Assembly (NCBI GenBank): GCA_013398015.1
Contig: VZRR01002859.1
Location: 1,907,834-1,971,833 of the forward strand
DNA from: Oreocharis arfaki
Lineage: Eukaryota > Chordata > Aves > Passeriformes > Paramythiidae
Reading direction: 5' to 3'
DNA: 64,000 bases
The notes under the pieces were generated by a model. That model had not been told where the DNA came from. It was given only the letters and a program-made list of their open reading frames with translations, and ran no database searches. Both the position numbers and the translations under genes were made by a program. Shown here in pieces: positions 42,201-51,200 of this stretch; positions within the stretch are counted from its first letter, which is position 1; each line of letters starts with the position of its first letter.

Positions 42201-45200
42201 ATAGAAGAACATTTGTTTTTACTTCTCACGAGCTTTCTAATCACATGAGTTTTGGTATCCCATTGCTTTGGCAGTAGTGATTTTTTTTTTGTTATTTTTT
42301 TTCAGATAGTTCTGGGTTTATTTTAAGCAGACATTTTAATTTATATTTAAATGCAAATTAAATTTTTTTCTTTCAGTATTTTGTGTTACAGTAAGTGACA
42401 GGATACAGATTAATGTAAATACACGTTAATGTAAATAATCTGTACATGAACTTACGATGTTGCACTTAAAACTATAAGACTGATACACCAGTGATGCCAG
42501 TGCTTACCTTCTGGTAAAGTCTACCCACAGTACTGATATTTGTACTGTGATTATCTAGTTTGATTGATACTGGATATATTCCACTCATACCAGCTGGGAA
42601 GAGTGTAACTGTGCTTGGGTGGCATTTCTTTTTTTATTTGAGCTAGACAGCATAATAAGTTACAAAATTAAATTTGTGAAACGTTATTTCAAAACTGTCC
42701 TCCTTTACAGATACTAGATACTAGCGTTTCTAGAAATGTTGCCAGCACATCCCTTTGATGGGACAGCTATTAATCGGTTACAAATGTACTTTATGTCTTT
42801 TAGGCATTTATAAGTCATTTCAGTTCTCATTTTTTGGGTCAATGGAAAGATTGCCTTTGACTTTAGAGTATCAGACTTGAAAAAATAAGTGAAATTAGGT
42901 TTTCAACTAAATACTACCATTCCCAATGCCAAATAGTAAGCTTTTTTATGTCAGCTGAAATTTTGTGGAGATGCTGAAAGTGTCTTAATACTCACTAGCA
43001 AACATTTTACAGTAAAGCATCTGTAGGATATGGAATCTGCTATTGGAAAGTTTCTGAGGTGGATAAACAGCAGTCTAATTTTCTCTGTGAAATTGGTGCC
43101 TTCTTGTAAGTCTTGCATGCAGTCTGGCTGCCAAAACCCAGTGCTGAGCAGTCAGTCACTGATGAATGCAGAAGGAATTTAAGCTAACCTCAATGCTAGT
43201 TAGTGTTTTCAGCCTACCAGCTCCAGGAGTTTTCTCCTGCATTAAGAGTTCTGAGAACATGGAGCTCTTTGCATTGCATGTCTGTAGAGAGAATATCAGT
43301 GAGGGAATCAAAGGTGCTTTATCTCTGTTTTCTACTTTGTACGTTTACATTTGTTCTGATTAATTCACAAGTTTATTGCAGTGGGCCAATACTACTCAGT
43401 TCAATAATTAAAGTTTTTTTAAGAAATGCTTGTATCAATTTGACAACTGAAATAGTGGCTGTTGGGGAATGCCTGATAGATCAGCAGGGACAACTAACTC
43501 ACTGCTTATCACAGCTTTTGAATCGTATTTCATGGATTAATTGACTTTGACAGACTTCATCTTACTCTTCATTTGAGTACATTACAGATTTGTATTACAA
43601 ATGGATCCAATTTGCATATAGAGTGCAATCAAGATCTATTTCTGAATAAATTTCTTGAATCTTTGACTTATGCATTATTTATAATTTTGATTAATTGATT
43701 TTTTGCAACATTTTACTTATTTCTAATGGTTATTAACAGAAATTGTAATAAATGCTTTGGCAAGATTGTTCTTCTGGAATTCGTTCGCTTGCCATATCAG
43801 GAAGAAGTGACTCCTTGATACATTGATGAGATGAAGACATGAGTTATGTACTATTTCAGAGTTAAAAATTTGCAAATGTTTGGGTAGTATCATGTATTTC
43901 TACAGGATATTTTAAAGGATAGTTTTTCTTTTGAAATTGAGAGCTTCATTGCTTGAAAGTTTTTAAAATTTTTCTGTTAGAAATTAGTCTAAATGTCTAA
44001 TGTGTAGACAGTGTAGACAGATGGGTATCTTGAGAACTGTGAAATTGTAAGTGATGATAAAAACAAGGTGAATGAAAGCTGAGCATTTAATGGTAGGTGG
44101 AAATTTTATTCAGACTGTTCTTTTGGAAAAGTCTGCATATAATATCGGCATATAACCAAGGCTGGATGGAATAAGCCTTTTAGAAGATGAATTCTCATAC
44201 ATTTTCAGTTAAGAGAAGTAGCTTTTGTCAGTTATGCATGCACCTGTAAGAATGCTAGTCTCAGAGTCATCTGAAGCCAGCTGCAGAGCAAGTGCCCTCC
44301 TGGTACTTTCACGTACCATCCAGATCCAGCCTTTAATTAAAAGTCAGGAAGTATTGAAAATACATTCTTGGTGTCTTTGAGGCTACATGAAGTAACACTC
44401 CCTGCAAACCACTGAGGGCTCTTGTAGAAGCCAGTAATAAATCATTTAAAAATATTGGACACTGAGTTGAATAAAAATGTTATGTTGTCAATTCAGAAGC
44501 AGTAATTTTTATTTTCAGTAGGAATATTGTCATATTTCTTGTGTAGATTTGTTTACACACAACTGTTATGTATATTGAGGCACATAGAACTTTGGAACAT
44601 GAATGTTAAATAGCTCGTTTTTATATAAAATAATTTATAGTGCTTGTCTCTAGATGATACATATTGTTCATTGATTTCGTGGGACAGTTGGAAGATTTAT
44701 GATCTTTAAGAGAAATTTTAGCATTCCCTGACCCTAATGGGAAATAGATGCAAATATATTACGTAAATTAGATTATTAGTGGACCTCAAATTTTGCTGAG
44801 TTTTCTCATTAAAATCCAAATTTGGTATTTAAAAAAAAATCTTTCATTGATAGATCTTACAATATATTTCATTAAAATCTAATAATAAACCAACAGGCTA
44901 ATAATACTTTTACCAAATTGAAAGCTGTGATCAAATTCTGCAGCTTCAACAGAAATTAAAATATGAAAGAAGTTCAGAAATATTCCCATGCGCTTTTTAT
45001 ATGAAAAAAAAAAAAATGGAGTCAATTATTCCACTTTGCTCTTGAATTATTGTTAATTATTACTTTAGCAGATAGTGTGGCAATAGAATATGAAGTTTTT
45101 GTCAAAATACATGAAATTAGGAAATTTACTTGCATTTTCAGGAGAATTTCACAAAATAATGACAAAATATGCATCTTCTTAAGCAAAAAGGTTTTTTATA

Positions 45201-48200
45201 TGTTCACATATTAATCTAATGAACAATACTGTGTTCTTTATTTTCAAGATTAATTCTCAAGAAGGATAACAGCACCTATTAAGTAACAGTGCTGCCATTC
45301 AGCATGTAGAGTATAATGGTTTTTAAAAATACTACTGTGGCTTTCATTTTATACTTCATTGCATCTTAGACTGTTGGTATTACATCTAAAATTTTATAGT
45401 GTTTGGAAGAGGAAAATGAGAAATACAGCTATTTTCAATAGATAGTGACTTAATGCGTTTTGTTTATATATTTGACTGCATGTGTCCACCTTCACTGCAT
45501 GTGACCATCTCTCTGTTTCTGCTCATTCTGTCCAAATTCACATCCATGTTTCCAAATATTGTGAAGAACAAGGACGCTGGAGTCTTGCATTCCAAAACAG
45601 GACAGTGTAGACCACCTAAGTGCTAAACCTGGAGCAGCACAGAGGTATCCTTACTTACTCAAATCGTAGATCAAAGTAAATGAGGTATTGGTCATAGTGT
45701 GTGTTCTTCATATGCTCTGCATACTTTCACACATTTTCTTTTTTTCTTTTTTTTTTCTGGTTTTATGTGCAAGTACATATATGCATGTATCATTCATGGA
45801 TAATACTTCCTTTCTCCAAAGAATTACGTGTAGGAGGTAAATTGGAGTATGATATGAGTGCACTCTTTGTCCACTGCACATGAGCAGGAAAGGACAGCTC
45901 CCTGAAAACACACACCTGCTGATGCCCTCAGTGTGTTCGAGCTGAGCCAGGACTCCAGTGCTGAGGAGGCTGTTGAGCTAATTGGAAATGTATACAGCAT
46001 CATCTTAGCCAGAGGGAGCAAACAGAAAGGAAACTGATTTTAAATAATTTCTAGTATGTGCTGCTCTCAAGGACAGCCCTGAGAGCAGAGAAATGAGTGT
46101 ACTCACCTCTTCAGTGCTGTGTATTACTTTGCTACTTGTCACAGCAAAGCAGGTCCTGCTCTTAGCTTTTCCATCCTACTAAAACTATTGACTATGTGCT
46201 CTCTTTCTCCACTGTATGCAATGTCACAATCTAGGCAAGCAACATAAGGGGTAAGAGAAAAATAAGCCCCAAACAGAACCAACTAAACAGAAAATGAAGA
46301 GGGTGACATAATTTGAATGGTAATGCTGATGCATACAGTTGATCTAGCCATAACTTTAAATACTTTGCTAACTGTAGGTTTGAAGTAAAGCTGCAGCATT
46401 TAATATGTGCGTTTTCCTCTGTATCCACTTTATATTTGGCCTGGTAAAGGAAAAAAATGAAAAGTAATGAGAATATACAAAAAAGAAATCTGAAAAAAAT
46501 AGCTTGAGAACAAATGGGATTTCGGTTTTTAATCTGACATACTATTTTTTTGTGAGAAAATACATTTTCTAAAATCCAGAAAGCATCAGGTAATGACCTC
46601 TGCTCACGCAGAAACCATTTTTTTGCTGCAGCATTTTCTTTGTTGTGGAATCTACCGCATCACAATATAATGCTCATCCGATATTGCACTGGGTAAAAAT
46701 AATGAAAATCCACTATGATTATGTTCTTTGGGTATAACTTGATGCCACAACTGTTTAGGTCTTTTCCAGTTCAGGCTGGATTACTCTTTATAGCCACAAA
46801 GGTTTAAAAGGAAAACATATTATTTGAAATATTATTTTTATCTCTCTCTTTTGCCCACAGTAATTCATATATAGCCTGATATATGGCATTGATTGTATCT
46901 TCGCAAGATCTTGCATGTATTAAAGTTTGTCAGCATTTCTGGTCTAGGAATGAATAATCATCACTCCCTGGTTTTACCACTCCTGAAACACTGTATGCAC
47001 TTTTTCTTCTGAAAAAATAATACATGTTGATTTTCTGAGGTTTAAAGTAGTAAATCCTAATTTGTAAATGCTAACATTACTGTGGATAGTATTGAAAATT
47101 TTGGAACACACGATTTGCAGAGGTTTATAGTCTTGGGTAGTAATGGTGAAACATGGCTTTACCTTTGTTCTTACATGTATATACTCCTATTACTCTTTGT
47201 TCTTATTTAATATCAAAGAGAGTGCTTAGATTTTCTGAGGTACGTAGTGCCTCACTATCCAAATGTCAGATGAATTCTGCAAAAGATTTGTGTAGGAAAG
47301 GACTGAAGGAGTGAAATAATTTCTAACTTACTTATATTGATTAGGAAAAAAATAGAGTTGGTTTAATCTGTTTCTAGAAACTTTGAAAGGTAATAGCATG
47401 AGATTTTTGGAAAAAAAAGTTTTTATTAATATAGTGACAGCCTTTTTAAAATCTGATATGATGCGGTACTTGTTTTGCTTTTGAAATTCAGATTTAAAAG
47501 GGATTTTTAAATCTATTTAAACCTTCAAATAGTATTTTCTGGTTCTTTCTGCAAGGTTTGTTTCCTGCTGTCTACTCTGAACTTGTTTCTCATGCTGTTA
47601 AGCAATGACTTATAGGCCCGTTTTTTTTCATTGTTTCTAGTCGAGTACAGGCTGTGAAGTGGAAACTAGTTGCAGGCTCAGTCAGGATTAATGTTTTCTT
47701 CCCTGTTTTGGTACCTCATAAGTTTCACACTGTGAGCCTCAATCAAATGTAATTAATGCAATGTCTCTTAAACCTCGACTTCACCAGCCTGTTTATGATG
47801 ATAGTTGTCACTTTCTCATCTGTCAACCGTTTCTTTTACTGCCTTTATAATACATGAATAAATAATCTTCGTATTTCTGTATTCTTTTTCTTCTTTGTTT
47901 ATTTCTTTTCTGACATGTCATTTCACAGGCAGTCCAGAAAAGTGGAAAGATATAGCAGCCAAAAACAAACTAGGAAAGGCCCTGCAGCTGAAACGGAAAG
48001 GTAGGAGTGTTGGTTGATGTGTAAACATCTCTTATTTTCAGTCTAATTCCAGTTTTTGGAATAAACCTCTAAAAAGATTTTTTTACAACATCTGTGACAG
48101 TACCAAAAGCTGTATTGTCATAATTTAAAGTATTATATATTTTGTATCTGTATTGTTAGCACTGTGTTCCATACATACGGAATTTTCTGGCATTCTCTAT

Positions 48201-51200
48201 CATTGCAGATAAGCTCAATGGCAAAGACTCGAAGTCCTTTTCTGCACTTTAACACTGATTCTTTTTTTAAAAATCCTCATTTTACATTAACTTTGAGGAT
48301 GAAAAAACATAATGGATTATAGAAATAGATAACTATAGTAGATTAATAATTCAAAATGTCTCTGATCAAATTAATTTCACTTTAAAATATAAAAAATTTA
48401 AGTTACACATTTAAATCTGTAATTTCATGAAATTAATATAAAGACTGGAACTTTTTTGTATTAATTGAATTTTCCTGAATTTGTATTCTCATTATATCTT
48501 TTAAGTTTGATGTTACAGTAGTATGGAGTTACATGTTCAAATTCTTAAGAAAAAGTGAAAAAATAAAGGTATATACTGAATAATAATTACATCTAAGTGA
48601 GTTTTAAAACCTGTATATTGACTGAAATAAGAGCAATGAGGAGGGATAAGATCCTGCCTTTGTCAGAAATTGATTTATGTTATTTTGATTAGCAGAGGTG
48701 GAATGTACATCTGTTTACATTGTGAGTGCTTAAAAACTTCCATGAACAACACAGACATCTCTATTTTCAATGAAAATGCACATTATGTAGCAACACTTGA
48801 GAGTTTTTCTTTAGTTTTGCTGCTTCCAGTCCCCGATTATTGTTCCTGATCCAAAAGCAATGGTTACATTTTCCTTGAGTCAGATGATTCTGTTGTCACA
48901 ACAACCCAGGTGCTTTTTCAGTTTAAATTGGAGAGATTATCTAAATGATGACTGAAATCCTTGCTATGATTGAATCAGGGACTTTTGTTCCACTGAGATC
49001 ACTAAAACCTTTTTTTTCCCCCCGTTTTTTTCTGACTTCTGAAAAGTAACTGATGTCCAAGGGGTTTGGCTCTTGGTAATTCAGCAGTGAACCCAGTGAA
49101 CAAGAGCATAGGGAAACATGAATTGTACTGCTTCTTTTTACATCTCCATGACACATGTTGTAGGCTTCTGTTTCCATAAATTGATTCCCTAGTATTAGAT
49201 GTGAGACAAAAATATCTAAATACGTCTCAATGCTGTAGTTCAGTATTCCATCATAGATGTAATATTGCACTAGTGCCAGGAAGTTTTGATAATAGGACAG
49301 GCAGTGAATTTTCCCATAAAATATAACTTGAGACTGTTTCTTCAAGTATTCATTTTTGTCTTACAGTTGGTCTTTATTTTGACATTTGCAAATCCTGTCT
49401 ACTATTAGTTAAGCAGATTACTGGAATAACCTATAAGTATGCTGTCAGCTTCTCCATAAAGCATTTCAACATGCTACGTAAGAGTAAGTTTTCTATATAT
49501 TGTGATAGCTTAGGAAATGTACATAAAAGGGAAAAAGTTTATAAACTAAAAGGTAGTTTATAAACTACCTTTTCAGGGTAGTTTATAAAGCCTCGAAGTT
49601 CTCTTAATTCAGTGAGATAAGCCTTCTAGATAGGATTCAATAAACTCTTCTGAAGGAGTAAAACTGATTACACAAAAATAATTTTCTGTTCTTATATGAA
49701 TGAGCAAAAATTCATTCATCCCAAACCTAAATTTTTTTCTTTCAGCCCTAGCTGATCACCCTAGAAATGCCAGATATCATTACCTGTCATATTTTATTAG
49801 GATACATACAGTCTTTAACTGTACTTTCTATATTTGGCATAGGACACCATGCCAGGGGTAAGCTGGATTGATGACCCTCTCTTACTCTTAGTTTTTCTTT
49901 ATAGTTTCTTAGGTGGCAGCATGTTACTGAGGCATCAGTCTGAAGGGAAATGAATTTGAGTTTTCTTGTGTGCTGGCAGAGCTGGAATATGTAGGATTCC
50001 CCTGTAGGCCATTGCCAGCTGAATTAATAGGTTTGCTGCTTTCAGTGTCACCTTCCTCTGTGAGAAACGTGGAAATGAGATACACATGTACATGCTCATT
50101 GCAGTCTCACTGCTGACCAAGTACCATTTTTTTCCCAGATTCCTCTTCTCTCTCTACTTCTTATCTCGCTTCTGTTTCATTTTCTCACTAGCTTTTGTCT
50201 TCCATACTTGTTCCTTGTTCCTTTTTGTCTCATTCTCCCAATCAGCCATTTGCAGGCTTCTTCCTGCAAGCAACAGATTTTTCTCCTAGGACAGCAATTC
50301 TTTAATTCCATTCTGGTTATTCTTCAATTGCCTTTTATCTCTTTTGTCATTTGCACCCCAAGAAGCATATTCATCTCATTGTAATACCCCAGCTAATGAA
50401 AATCTTAAGCCTGATTTGTCTTCATTTGAGTTAAGCAGATCCTCTATCTTTCTCTTGGAAGGCGACATGTCTGTAAAAAGAGTATTACTGGAGAAGGAGA
50501 TAAGCTTCTGAGTTGCAGGTATGTCCTGTTCTGTTCTGTAATGGCGGGACAGACTTCTAGAGTTTCACTGGACTCTCAGATAAATTCCTGGATATTTAGC
50601 TTCTAAAAGTAAAAAAATCAGAACTGAGAACATGATGACTTTGTTAGATTGAAGCATTTATCCATAGTAAAAACAAGCAAGAACTTTCTGGCACAGAGTG
50701 AGGTCCATTTTTACCTTATGGATGTTATGATGTGTAGACATCTGGTAGACGCTTAAAACTTGGTTATGTGCAATAGTTGGCATGGACTGCTTTTGCAGCC
50801 AGCATGGAGAAACAGACATTTTCAGAAGTCAGGTCATCTTTGTTAATGGAAGCGTGTTTCGGAATCAGGAAATGCAGTATCTGCAAGAATGTAATGGTTA
50901 TCCCTAGGGCAAGCGAGAAGTTAGGCTTAAGAATTGTGAGGATTTAAGAGAGACTACAAGCTAAAGCAACAGAATCTTGGTTTTTTTGCATTGTGACTGT
51001 TCTTCCACAGGAACTGTTACTGATGAAATGGTTTTGAACCCAAACCTGGTTTTTATCCTTGGTAGGCGTCCTTGTATTATTTAATATATAGGGGCTTTTT
51101 TAGGATTACTTCTTAGTGTATGACAGTCATATGAACCAGGCAGTTCCTTGGATACCTTGACCGTACCTTGTGGTGAAGTTGTGCTGGGTGTCTGAAGGGA

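Larger units (their letters stand above)
41575..47928. other. RIMS2 intron 17
   Basis: Phase 2, 6354 bp, GTACTA...CAG, the longest complete intron here. It holds a candidate 78-nt exon (45567-45644), two TGCATG motifs just upstream of it, and a GC-richer patch with a short hairpin (45870-46090). Confidence 0.8.
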
